DNA of 64,000 bases from Diaporthe sp. PMI_573. Lineage: Eukaryota > Ascomycota > Sordariomycetes > Diaporthales > Diaporthaceae. The first letter of the stretch is position 1. Every line of letters begins with the position of its first letter. Both the position numbers and the translations under genes were made by a program. This document shows, one piece after another, positions 11,717 through 21,977 of this stretch. The notes beneath the pieces were generated by a model, which had not been told where the DNA came from, did no database searches, and worked only from the letters and a program-made list of their open reading frames with translations. Location of the stretch: contig JAJTUP010000006.1 in the NCBI GenBank assembly GCA_021399435.1, forward strand, positions 1,674,001 to 1,738,000, read 5' to 3'.

Positions 11717-12562
11717 TCACAGCTTCGCCTTGTTCCCATTTGCCTTGACCCAGCCCTCTACCTGCTCCTTCCCCCTCCTCTTCCTCTCATCCTCCGCCTT
11801 AAACCAGGCGTCATCCTTGGCTTCCTCCCGCTCATGATTCTCCAACAGGTCGAGGCACTCGCGGTACATCTCCATCTTGAGCAAGCCATACACGCCCGTC
11901 TTGCCCCTCTCAGTAAGCTTCCTCTCCTTGACCAGAGCGAGCACCTCGTCCCAGCCCCCCGCGGCGTCCACGATGCCCCCGGCGGCGGCGTCCCTACCGC
12001 CGAAGCGGCGCGCCTCGAGCACCATCTCGCGGTACGTCCTCGCGTCGGGGAGCTTGACGCGGAATATGGCCGACATGGGCGGCTTAAGCGGGGCGCCAAA
12101 CTCGAGCTCGTTGAGGCAGCAGAACCCCCGGTCGGCGTTCATGACGCGGTAGTCGTGGTGCATGGCGAGCATAAGACCGCCCGCAAATGCGTGCCCATTC
12201 ATCAGGGCCACTGTGGGCATCGGGTAGGTTAGGAAGCGGCGGAATAGCGCCCACAGGCTCCCCGCCCAGAAGGCTGTGCCGTGGGCTACGGCGTGGCCTA
12301 GGTCCAGCCCGTTGGAGAAGAACTTGGGGAGTGCGGATGTTGTTACGACGCACCCCGGGGCCAGGGAGAACTCGACGATGTCCAGGGCCTGCAGGAGGGC
12401 CTGGCACACGGCCGTCGTGAGCCGGTTGTCCGGCGGGGAGGTCAGCGTCAGGACGTACACCCTGTCTGCCGGCTCCGTGATGGTGACGGACCCGCCTGGG
12501 TGATCATCACATGCCGGGACAGGGATGCTGTAGAGCGGCTTGGATGAGCTGGGGGCGGCCAT
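11717..12562 (-). CDS. Enoyl-CoA hydratase/isomerase family protein with peroxisomal AKL tail
   Basis: A single exon of 281 residues starting at ATG 12562 (context ATGGCGGCC); an upstream in-frame ATG at 12628 would add 22 residues and has a weaker context. The crotonase fold is seen in KFFSNGLDLG (first oxyanion-hole loop), NGHAFAGGLMLAMHHDYR (second loop) and NELEFGAPL, whose Glu sits where a catalytic acid is found in hydratases and isomerases. The protein ends in AKL, a PTS1-type peroxisomal import signal, so a role in peroxisomal fatty-acid beta-oxidation is likely (inference). Whether it is a hydratase or a delta3,delta2-enoyl-CoA isomerase cannot be settled from motifs alone. The C-terminal 40 residues are charged and helical. 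It lies tail to tail with the kinase gene and upstream of, and co-oriented with, ATG27. Confidence 0.9.
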   Translation of the reverse strand: MAAPSSSKPLYSIPVPACDDHPGGSVTITEPADRVYVLTLTSPPDNRLTTAVCQALLQALDIVEFSLAPGCVVTTSALPKFFSNGLDLGHAVAHGTAFWAGSLWALFRRFLTYPMPTVALMNGHAFAGGLMLAMHHDYRVMNADRGFCCLNELEFGAPLKPPMSAIFRVKLPDARTYREMVLEARRFGGRDAAAGGIVDAAGGWDEVLALVKERKLTERGKTGVYGLLKMEMYRECLDLLENHEREEAKDDAWFKAEDERKRRGKEQVEGWVKANGNKAKL

Positions 12563-13295
12563 TATGGTCTGGTTCGCGGGCTGTCCTTCGGTGCGAAAGA
12601 GGGGCCAGCTGGTGTGAGAGGGGGACAAAGACCTGTTGGGACGATATGATCAAATTGTGGTCGGGCGCCTCCCTGCGTGGGTGTTATAACGGAGAGCAGT
12701 TGGACCCTTTGTAAGTAAGCTCCGAGTTTACCTCGGCACCTCCTGAGCCTTCCTCGGCCGCCATGTGGACCCCGGCTGTCAACTGACGTCCGACTCCGAC
12801 GCCCAGAGGTCTCGGCGACGCTACCGGTGTGGGTACTGCTGGCTTGCACAGTACCTACCTGTGCTGGATATGATATCAGTGGCTCCTGTGCAGATCCAGG
12901 GCAAGCGAGTCTGGTGTCTGCCTCATCGCAGCCAATCTCTTAATAAGCCAATCAGCGCGGGAGGATTGGCCGGTCAGTAGTGCAGAGGGCGTGTTTATCA
13001 GCCAGGCCCCTTGACTGGCTGGCTCATCTCGATCTGCAACAAAGGGGGTTGGGTCCGTCTGTCGAGCCACAAGAATCTCATACTTGACACCCTCAGAGCG
13101 CCCGGCAAAACGCCGTCCTGTCCTAAACACAGGTATGTCTTCGCACAAAAGGAGCCAAACGCCATGAAATCAACCCCTCGCCTTAGCCATGCTGAATCTT
13201 TGAACCAGCAAAAGTGGGAGAAAGAATAAAGGCTACCCCAATCTTTGTGTAGTAATCCTCGTAACCCGTCCTTATGCTCATTGACCTTCATGCTT
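12563..13295. other. Intergenic region upstream of the crotonase gene
   Basis: About 0.7 kb holding the promoter of the minus-strand crotonase gene and the 3' UTR of ATG27. A TACCTACC run occurs near 12854. No gene is seen. Confidence 0.55.
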
Positions 13296-14543
13296 TCATA
13301 CTGCCGAGTAGCCCCCTCTGGAACCCGTGCCCTGTACCGTGTTGAGAACCCTTCTCGCCCAGTCCTTGAGAAGGTAGGGGATATCGCGTATGGTGTCACT
13401 GTGCGGGAGCAAGTCCCAGCCGCGGGCGCCGTAGCGGTTGTAGTTGAGCCAAGACCCAAAGACCAGGTAGGAAGCAGTACCAAGGAATACGCTGGACGTA
13501 TGCATTAGTAAGTAAGCAAACAAAATTGTTGCCCAGGCAATTCGGGAAGGGGGGAGGGGGGAGGGGGACGTCGGCTGTGGCCATAGAAAATGACTAACAG
13601 AATGACAAGCCATGTGAAGAAGCCCCAGTGCTCGTTGCTGGGATACTCGTCTGCCGGCAGGCCCTCGCATGCGTATTTCGTGTACCATGTCAGCCTCAGC
13701 ACGTCGATCTTCTTATCCTCGCTGGGGGGTCCGTAGCTGTCGAAGATGAGGGCGGCATCCGGCTTGAGCAGTTGATGTTCCGATTCCGGGTCCTCGTCCT
13801 TGTCCTCGTCGCCGTCAGCCCTCTTGGGCTTCTCGGCGGCCGGGCTTCCCGCCTCCTCGGTCTCCTCCGGTCCCGGCTCGTACTTGTCATCCTTGGGGTC
13901 CCACTCGCCCTCCTTGCCAGTCTTGTCCTTGTCGCATACCATCTCAACAATGGCTTGCTGTGCGCGCTTCTGTCCGCTGATGGATGAATGCCCGCCGTGC
14001 AACACGATCCGGACACCCTCCTTCTTGGCGTCGGCGCCTGAGTCGGACGTCTTGAGCCGCGTGAACTTTGGCTCTAGGTCGCCACCACCGTGGTTGATCA
14101 GGTTGCCTGCGATAGGGATGGTGGCTGTCACTTCGTCTTTATCGCCTTTGATGCCGCGCACGATACCGCAGACTGGTTATGAGCTAATTTAGCATGGGCC
14201 TCCGGCTTGCAAGGAGGGATCCTGGAGAAGCGCTCTGTGGTGATCGGAACTCACCCCTTGCCCCGTTCACACAGCTCTCATCGGCCGGGCCGCTCTTCTT
14301 TAATGGTGCACACAGATCCAGCGTGTACGTGGTGTTCCGATACTGGAATGGCTGATTTTCACCCAACTCCTGCGTTGTAACCACCGAGTGGGGGCCCCCG
14401 AGGTCTTTGAAGTTGAACTTTTGGCCTTCGACCAGGATTCGATCGCATTGCAGCATCGCCGCCGCCGGCGTCGCTAGTAGGAGCAGGTACAGTAAGCCAG
14501 CGGCGGACTGTGCCGCTGGCGATGTTGTCGAGGGGCAACGCAT
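13296..14543 (-). CDS. ATG27: Autophagy-related protein 27 (type I membrane protein)
   Basis: Three exons read on the minus strand: 14543-14255, 14172-13599 and 13491-13296, with introns of 82 and 107 nt; the second has donor GTTAGT and a TACTAA branch. The product is 352 residues. Residues 1-29 are a signal peptide (hydrophobic LLYLLLLATPAAA). The lumenal part has the Atg27/MRH pattern (LQCDRILVEGQKFNFKDLGG) and conserved Cys residues, one restored by the first splice (RVCGIVRG). An acidic lumenal linker is followed by a transmembrane helix that spans the second splice (WLVILVFLGTASYLVFGSWL). The cytosolic tail is NYNRYGARGWDLLPH...GGYSAV. The final YSAV fits the tyrosine sorting signal known for yeast Atg27, which cycles between Golgi, vacuole and Atg9 vesicles. 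All splice phases agree, so the model is firm. Confidence 0.94.
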
Positions 14544-15610
14544 GGCGATGGCAGTGTCGCGGGCAGTGTGGTGGATTGATTGAGAGGTGGTTCGCGGAGG
14601 TGAACGGGCTTGACGCGGCCTGGTGGACTGGTGAAAATACACGCGAGAGACGGGCTGTGGAGACTTGGACCCGATCTTGAACAGACTGGTCACTTTTTAG
14701 CAAGCGAGGGCTGCGAAGAAAGCTTGTGCTACAGTCTTGATGGGAGGATACAGGGGCGGATTTGTCATAGAAATAGAGGTTGGAGCTTGAAATGCTATGC
14801 GTATCATCTCGGCCGGTTATGTCATGAGAAAGTGATGCAACCTTTCCTCCGACCGTGTCACGTGCCACTCGGTCAACACGCAAGGTGAGACGACCTTCTC
14901 GATGCAGCTCGCATGCCTTTCGGAGAGCAGGGCATATTCACATGGCAGAACAGCATCTAGAATGCTAACAATTGCGTGCCAACTGGGCATGCTCTTTTCA
15001 GAGGTTCTCCTCTGGGAAGCCACGAGGTCATTGGGAGTCGGGCTGTACCGTCACGCCACTGCAGTCACACGACGGCCTTTGGTGGCCGAGGCGCTCAAAT
15101 GACCACGGTTGATTGCCGATCGCGCAGCATGATCTTTCAAAAGTGGCACAGCAATTCATTAGATGTCCATGGTTTGAACCATTTTCAATTCGTCTGTGCG
15201 AGCACTTCGCCCCTGCTACGCCGCACGGGTTGATACCAGGCCTGAGAATAAGCACAGCCGTGGTAACAACACTCGACTCGACACATGTCGAGAGTCGACC
15301 TGATGCCCAACCCCAAGATAAAACTAAGCGCCACAAGAGCAGCGAATATAAAAAACAAACAATATTCGACAAATCGCTCAGGGCCGCCCGGGGTATAAAA
15401 GAATTGCTCAGAGTCGAGACAGTAGCCTGGCTTCGATGATATCGTGTATCATTCATGTCCCCGTCCCTTTTTCCTTGAAACGCCGAGGTTCGCCCTTGCT
15501 CCGTGGACCTGAAATCAATAATTGTAATTATAGCCGTGGTTTGGATATAAGCTGTGCACTCCAGGGTAAGCCGGCCGGACGGCAGGCCTTGCCGCCTCCG
15601 CGAACACGAA
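14544..15610. other. Intergenic region between ATG27 and SPT20
   Basis: About 1.1 kb with the ATG27 promoter and the SPT20 3' UTR. A TATAAAAG word near 15393 on the plus strand has no gene downstream in that direction. Nothing else is supported. Confidence 0.55.
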
Positions 15611-15651
15611 CTACATGCCCTGGGGCATCATTCCCTGCTGCTGCATGGCCG

Positions 15652-15683
<32 letters not shown>

Positions 15684-17086
15684 ATGGCCAACGCCTGTTG
15701 CTGTTGCTGGTGCTGCTGTTGCTGCCTCAGTTGCAGGACTTTCTGCTTGGCCGAGGTCATGCATTGCATCCTGAACTTCTGCAGTAGTTCAGGTGGGCAG
15801 GTCTCTTGCGTAAGGTTTTGCTGCTGTAACCATTGCCCGACGTTATCCTGGTACAATTTGGTAGACAACATGTGAATCTGCTGCTGCGCCTGCAAAGCCA
15901 TTCGCTGTTGCAATTGAGCCTGTGGCCCTGCTGCCCCCATCATGTGGTTTTGCTGCATCTGCTGAGGGTGGCCCTGCTGTTGCTGTTGCATCTGTTGCAT
16001 CTGTTGCTGTAGTTGCAGCTGCTGCATCTGTTGCATTGATTGCGGGAACATCTGGCCCCCCATGTTAACCATGTTCTGGCCTGGGCGCATCTGTGCTCCG
16101 CCCGGCATGCCCATGTTCGCCTGCATCATACGCTGCTGGCCCATTTGCATCCCAGGCTGCTGCCCACCATTCTGCATCTTTGCACGCATCATGCTCTGCT
16201 GCTGCTGGATGAACCTAGCCTGCATCAACTGCTGAGCATTCTGTGGGCCGCCGGCGTTCATCATGTTGTTCTGCATCATGGCTGCGTTCATGTTCTGCGC
16301 TTGCTGGTACTGCCGTTGTTGCTGGGCCAACATCTGAGCTTGTGCCATTGGGTTCGCATTCTGCGGCATGTTGGCCATTCCTGGACTGTTCATCATCATC
16401 TGCTGGTTGAGATGAGGGGCCATCATGCCTGGGGGCGGGCTGGTCTGAGACATGCGCGGGGTGTGGGCCAACTGTTGAGCCCGGCTGATCGGGGTTGCTT
16501 GAGCCATGTTCGGAGTCGCGCTGTGCATACGTGGTGTGCCAGAGGGGTGACTTTGCTGGCTCCCTCTAGCAGACATGCTAACCGCCATGGGCGTGGACAT
16601 CGGTGGCTGATTCTGAACGACTGATGGCGGCCTTGCGGGGCTGCCTCCCATGTTGGACCCAGATGTCTGCATAGCAACGCCACCGACCATGGGCGATGAC
16701 ATATTTTGAGGGGTGTTTTGCTGAACAACCGGCGAAGATACCTGAGGCTGCGAGACTTGACCATGGAAGCGCGCCGGCATACCGTTCGGTGCCGACACCG
16801 AGACTCCATTGGGCAGCTGTCCGCCCTGAGCAGGGTGCCCATGTGCGTTCTGATGCATCGCTCCGCCACCTTGGTTTTGCTGTGCCTGTGCCTGCGCCTG
16901 GGCTTGCGCTTGCGCCTGTGCTTGAGCCTGAGCCTGTGCTTGCGCCTGAGCCTGCGCCTGCGCCTGAGCCTGGGCGTGGGCCCTCTCCCGTGCTTGCTGA
17001 GCCTGCTGCATTTTTCTCCGCATCTCCTCTTGTTGCGCCCTCTGAGCGGCGGCCTGCTCCTGACGAAGCCTCTCTTGTTCTGCTGC

Positions 17087-17140
<54 letters not shown>

Positions 17141-18695
17141 GGCCTGTGCTTGGACCTTCTGCTCTGCAAGCCTTCGCTCGTTTTCTTCTCTTTTGAGTTT
17201 CTCTTGCTTTGCCCTTTCCGCATGCTCCTTCTTAATGTCCTCGATCTTCTTAAAGCGGTCAAAGGTAAGATTGAAAGGCGCGACCTGCTGCTGTCCATCA
17301 CCGCCAGGAACCGAGCTACTGCCTTGCGTGATCTTCTCATCCAGTGTAAGCAGAAACCTCTCATTTTCGGCGGCCTGAGCCTCATCTGCGGCCATTTCGG
17401 CAACTGTCCGCTTTCTTGTCTTGGGTTGCGGAAGCGGCTGGAAGCGGTGCGCATGAAGACTCGTCTGTTCGTCGATTTTGCGGATCACGGTCTCTACGTC
17501 CTTGCTCGGCTCCAGATCCAGGGGTGGCATAGTGGCAAGCAACATTGCGCCTTCAGCCGCATGAATGTTGCTGCTGTCCAGCTCCATGCGCTCGCGCTTA
17601 ACTTTCTTGGCTGGGGGTGGCATGCTTGAACCTATCGGTGTGGGCGGAACGAGCGCTGAAGGGGTTGGAGGAGGCATGCCACTGCCATTTGCGTCTTGCC
17701 GACCATCGGTAGAGCCGCGAGGATTACATGCCCTTATCGCAAGGTCTGCTTGCCGGCTCTGTTGCGTGGGGAAGAGGACCATGGTGATTATTTTCCGTTT
17801 CGGCGGAGCCTTGCTCTTCTGGCTCTGCGGCGAATTGGACAATTGCCTCGATCCTTGATCTGCTGACCCCGTTGATTTTCCTTTTGAATCAACCTCCGGG
17901 CTTTTGGCTTGGCCGTTGATGGTACTCAAAGGATCCCTCTGAAATGGCTTGTTTGGCGATGGTGTGATATATGGGTTGTTCTTGTGAACCGAAGTTGGTA
18001 CGTCGGGTTTCTTCGCAGAAGCATTCTTTGCGGCATCCTCCTTCTCGGCTGCGACACTCCTGTGGTCATGAACCTCCACGATCAGACAGCCCTCGTAGAA
18101 AGGTACTCCAGCCTCCGTCAGGTTGGCGAGCATATCGTGCGGAATGGTTCGCGTTTTGACATGGTCGAGGAAGGCCTTCATTGGCGACGAATAGAGAAAG
18201 TAGTCATCCTGAGCGTCGAACTTGAAGTGGTTCGGGTGGAGGTGGACGATGAGCGACGGGGGGTTGCCGTAGTACTTCTTTAGAATATACAGACGGGATG
18301 GAGCTTAGGGTTCGTCAGTCTAGGATACGTATTTCGCGCAGTGGGCGAGACTCACGCTGCTGCACGTCTACCGGCATCATGGCTGGATCCGCCGCACCTG
18401 TCGAGGCCGGCTGGGTGGCGCCATTTGTGCCCGGGCGGGGAGCCGCATTGGGTTGAGCAGTGATCTCTTGCCGCACGCGGTTTGGTGGCCGCGCGACGGT
18501 GACGGTGCCACCATTTGCCGAGGCAGAGTTCGGGGCTTGTTTGGCGCTATTGGGGGGCTTCTTTGCCGACATGGACGGTGAGGGAGAGGATGAAGACAGC
18601 GTGCCATTGGTCTGGATGCCGGCGGGGATGGGGCGCTTCGTCTTAGGATGGGGAGGAATGACGGGCGGAGGTATGGGAGTCGTGCTGGGAGCCAT
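15611..18695 (-). CDS. SPT20: SAGA complex subunit Spt20
   Basis: Two exons, 18695-18356 and 18303-15611, with a 52-nt intron (GTGAGT ... CTGACG ... AAG). The junction reads VDVQQ-PPSRLYILKKYYG. The product is 1,010 residues. After a disordered P/S-rich N-terminus (1-113), the Spt20 domain runs from about 115 to 300: YYGNPPSLIVHLHPNHFKFD, then FYEGCLIVEVHDHRS and KIITMVLFPTQQSRQADL. The rest is very rich in Q, M, A and N. It includes a coiled-coil-like charged segment (KKEHAERAKQEKLKREENE), a pure polyglutamine tract, an Ala-Gln alternation and a terminal polyQ block. Spt20 is needed for SAGA integrity, which acetylates histone H3 and recruits TBP at inducible genes in the nucleus. The domain identification is strong; the C-terminal half has no fold I can name. 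Confidence 0.93.
15653..15683 (-). repeat. CAG/CTG trinucleotide tract (C-terminal polyQ of Spt20)
   Basis: About ten CTG units on the plus strand encode uninterrupted glutamines close to the Spt20 C-terminus. Confidence 0.9.
16881..16974 (-). repeat. Hexanucleotide repeat encoding (Ala-Gln)n in Spt20
   Basis: Imperfect GCCTGx/GCTTGx units give roughly fifteen Ala-Gln dipeptides. Third-position variation between units means the array is older, and probably more stable, than the pure CAG tract next to it. Confidence 0.9.
17089..17138 (-). repeat. Long CAG/CTG tract (internal polyQ of Spt20)
   Basis: Sixteen or so consecutive CTG units on the plus strand encode an almost pure glutamine run. 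This is a microsatellite likely to vary in length between isolates. Confidence 0.92.
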
Positions 18696-19994
18696 GGCGA
18701 CCGGTGCGCTGCTTCAACAGACTGCGCAGTGCGCTGCCGGCGAGGGCCCGCGGCCAGGTGCTGGTGGTGAGGCTTGGTGCCCGGTGCTCGTGCGCTCGGC
18801 TTGGCCTGCTTCCCAGGTTATTGTAACACGGTGCGAGGGGCGCGGTTCGATCGCATTTGGCCAGGTGGGATTGTGCGCTGCTGGGGTTTTGTGGGCGTGC
18901 AGGCAGGCGCCGGAGATGGGGCGGTCTCGGGGGTGAGATGGAGTCGCTGACGGTTGGGCTGTGAGCTGTTGGACAGAGGCGAACTCAAAGAATCTCGTGG
19001 GTCTCGTCGTCCCGTGCAGCGGTCGGAGACAATGGGCGAGGCCGACCAATCTCCTCGCAATGACCAGATGCGACGGCAACGGCGACGGCTATGTGGATGA
19101 TAGAAGTGTTCTCGGATGGCTTCGAGATGGTAGTGATGCTGTCGGCCGAGAGAGACCCGTGATGTGAGGCAGTGTAATGCGATTATGGGCGCGTGGGGAG
19201 AAGAGAGGTCGGTGGTCGGAGCCTGGACGTCGGCTGGGTGGGTCGAATTGGCGCTTGCCGATGCTAGGGTGGCCCCACTCCTCTTCTCCCCGGGTCAAGT
19301 ACACGTACCAAGATGGTGGGTGACACCTGACAGGACAAAGCCCAGCGTCTTTGAGAACAACGACCCAGCTCATGCCTCATCTCCTCAACTTTTGGCGTGT
19401 CTCCAGTAAGAAGTCGAACAGGGATTTTCTCTGGACATATCTTGTGGGTGGGGGAGAAAAGGCGTATGCTTTTCAAATCTCTCTTCCTGTTCCTCTTGTT
19501 TTCAAAACAACTTGGTCTCTCTGTCTTTTGCCCTCTTTTAGACATCTATTTTAGGGCATCTTGAATGGCTTCACAGGGCTCACAGCCGTAATTTCCGGAT
19601 CGTATCAGGATGTTTACAGAGCCCACGGAATTATCATGGGACTTGGACAAGCCCTGCCTTTGGGTTGGCTGGATCTGTCTTGCAGGGGGGTCTGTCTAGT
19701 GTTCTCCGCGTCCCCTGGTCGCCCGGGAGCCACATCGTACGGTCTGCACGATCAAAGCATGCTTGTCCAGTGCTTTGCACGCAGTCCCGATGCTTATTTA
19801 CACCTGTCCATTATCCCACCAAGAGTAGTATATACTGGACCTGTCCGCGACGGTTCATATCGGCAATACCATCCCACCAAACATTGTGCTCCAGCCCCAA
19901 GGCCAGCCTGTGTGGCTGGTCCAGCTCTTTGGCTGCGGCCTGGGCTGCGGTGTATCTCGTTTCTCATCATTCCCCCTCCTGCCAGTTCATAAAA
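18696..19994. other. Intergenic region upstream of SPT20
   Basis: About 1.3 kb holding the SPT20 promoter and the 3' UTR of the Pex22-like gene. Short ORFs here carry no domain. Confidence 0.55.
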
Positions 19995-21366
19995 TCATTG
20001 CTCGTTGCCCTGGACGCGACGCGACCAGTCATCATTTACTCTCATGCCGTCAACGACTATCACTCCACGGCCACGCCCCACGCGGTCCTCCTTCTGCCAC
20101 CACTTTTGTGCCTGCTCGGGTCTCTCTGCTTCAGACTCGCTATCTGCCAAGCCTCCATGGCCACTTTCAGCACCGACGACCAGGATGATGTCGTGTCTTA
20201 GCCACGCTTGGAGCTTTTGCACATGAAGTCCGTTTTCTCCTGCAAGAGATTCCTGTAGGTAGACAACTTCTGGTTTGAGATGGTGGAGTATGTGCACATA
20301 GCCTGCCGGCGTTGTGAATGGGAGAACACTAGTCTCCTTCTCGACCAGGCTGATGGCCTGCGAGTAGATCGCGTTGAAGGCCGGGTTGCTGGACGAGGAC
20401 AGTCTATAAAGGCTCCCGTTAGCTTGATCGGGACACAGAGTAGTCACGTTGTGGCATGGTACTCACATCGGACTCTTCACCTCGTCTCCTGGTGTCAAAG
20501 CCTGCTCAGGGCCCACCACAGAGAAAGACGAGCTGAGTGAGGCTGGTGCCCGTGTGCCCGTCGTCTCCGTAACCGTGTCCTTCAGCCCCGGTGCGTATAT
20601 CAAGATGAAGAGCTTGACCTTTGAGAAGTCATTGTGCTTCGGGATATGCGACAGTATGGACTAGGGTCTTATGTTAGCGTCCAAAGCGCATGAATGATGG
20701 CAAAATCGCAGGGAGGCATACAGCATGCTCATGATACCCGTCTTCGTCTAGGTCTAGTCGCGTATCAGAAGAGACGACAATGGCCACTGTCTTTCTTTTC
20801 TTGCTGCCATGATCGCGTGCTTGCGATGCCGTGCCTTTCTCGTCCTTCGCATCTGCTTCCTCAGACCACGTCTCGTGGTCGGCGAACGCGGCCTTGTCCT
20901 CCTCCCGGATGGCAGCCAGGGCGCTCCCCATGGCCGTACCCGCTGCTGCAACACCTGCGGCAACTGTCTTTCCGGCACGATCAAGGATGTTTTGCGGGCT
21001 GGGCGTGCGTCGCAACGCACCAGACATGCGCGCTCCCCAGCCTGGTGCACCAGCATCGACGTGCGTGACCCCATACCCGACCTCTTCGGGCCTCAAGTCG
21101 CTCCTGAATGACGGCGGGGCTCTGGCGCTCACATTGTCGCCGGTAGCACCGTAGGGCGGGTTGTCGCCGTAATCAGCGTGCTCATAGTCCAGGTGCTGGG
21201 TGAAGGCATCCTCTTCGTCCTCCTCGTCACTGCTGCGCTGGCTCCAGATCCAGGCCGCAACTCCGACAGTGGCAACAGTTACAGTCACTGCCAGCGGGAC
21301 CCAGTGGCTCCAAACACCGTTTCGGCGGCGCGACGGGCCGCGGTTATCATAAGGTGAAGACATCAC
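19995..21366 (-). CDS. Pex22-like peroxisomal membrane protein
   Basis: Three exons on the minus strand, 21366-20722, 20660-20467 and 20403-19995, with introns of 61 and 63 nt; phases fit and give 415 residues. A short basic N-terminus (SRRRNGVWSHW) precedes one transmembrane helix at about 22-42 (VPLAVTVTVATVGVAAWIW), then an acidic stretch. The globular part begins near 195 with KKRKTVAIVVSSDT, continues with KVKLFILIYAPGLKD across exon 2, and ends with WLRHDIILVVGAESGHGG and RGVIVVDGMRVNDDW. This arrangement matches fungal proteins annotated as peroxin 22-like. Pex22 anchors the ubiquitin-conjugating enzyme Pex4 on the peroxisome for recycling of the Pex5 import receptor; that role is inferred. 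It is divergent from the eIF2B gamma gene across 611 bp. Confidence 0.78.
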
Positions 21367-21603
21367 AAAGGGGCGGTCATCGCATCAGTACGTCAGTGAA
21401 GGGGCCGCGTTGTGCGACGTTGGGTGCAGTCTTCACAGTGAGTTGAACTGTGGAGCTGGGAAAAGGCCGGAACTTGTGTCGCATGTGCAAGTCAGTCGCA
21501 TATAAGACGCGAAAAGATGTGGCGGGACTGTTATTTGGGTCCTGGGATGAGTGCACCTCACTTGGCGTTGGAGGTGGCTGGCGACCTCGGGCCCAACCCT
21601 GCA

Positions 21604-21646
21604 TACCTACCTACCTACCTACCTAGGTACCTAGGTACCTAGGTAC
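21604..21646. repeat. TACC run ending in TACCTAGGTACCTAGGTA palindromes
   Basis: Several TACC units followed by three overlapping TACCTAGGTA palindromes, located in the divergent promoter. The longest uninterrupted stretch of this motif in the window apart from the one at 38.5 kb. Confidence 0.9.
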
Positions 21647-21920
21647 AGTAACCCGGGGCTGTGACAGCCAGCTGCAGTCCCAAATCCTGGTCCCGCCGTC
21701 AGAGTCACTTACGTAAGCGAGGACAACCTGTGTCTTCCTCTGTGTTGTCGGTGGGTTGTGAAGGCCGCGCTGCCGCTAAAGATTGAACTTCATTGAGTGA
21801 GTCAGCCAGCCAGCGTCTGGGAGACTGAGAACAGTCACTTGGCCTGCACACCACACAAATCTTCCTGTCCAACAATCACTCACCCAGAAACACATACAAG
21901 AACATACGAAAGTCCATTAT

Positions 21921-21950
21921 CTCTCAACGTCTCTCAACGTCTCTCAACGT
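21921..21950 (+). repeat. Three tandem copies of CTCTCAACGT in the eIF2B gamma leader
   Basis: A perfect decamer repeated three times, ending 27 nt before the ATG at 21978. It is probably in the 5' UTR; any function is unknown. Confidence 0.9.
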
Positions 21951-21977
21951 CACGCAGCCAGCTCCTTTGACCCCAGA

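Larger units (their letters stand above)
21367..21977. promoter_or_regulatory. Divergent promoter region between the Pex22-like and eIF2B gamma genes
   Basis: A 611-bp region separates the two start codons, which face away from each other, so it must carry both promoters and leaders. It contains the TACC/TACCTAGGTA run at 21604-21646 and a triple decamer just before the eIF2B gamma start. Confidence 0.75.

Noticed and set aside
15391..15400. TATAAAAG box on the plus strand
   Set aside because: It lies in the expected SPT20 3' UTR and no plus-strand gene follows.
16040..17629. Plus-strand ORFs opposite the Spt20 low-complexity region, including leucine-rich frames
   Set aside because: They are shadows of CAG/GCC repeat codons read on the other strand.
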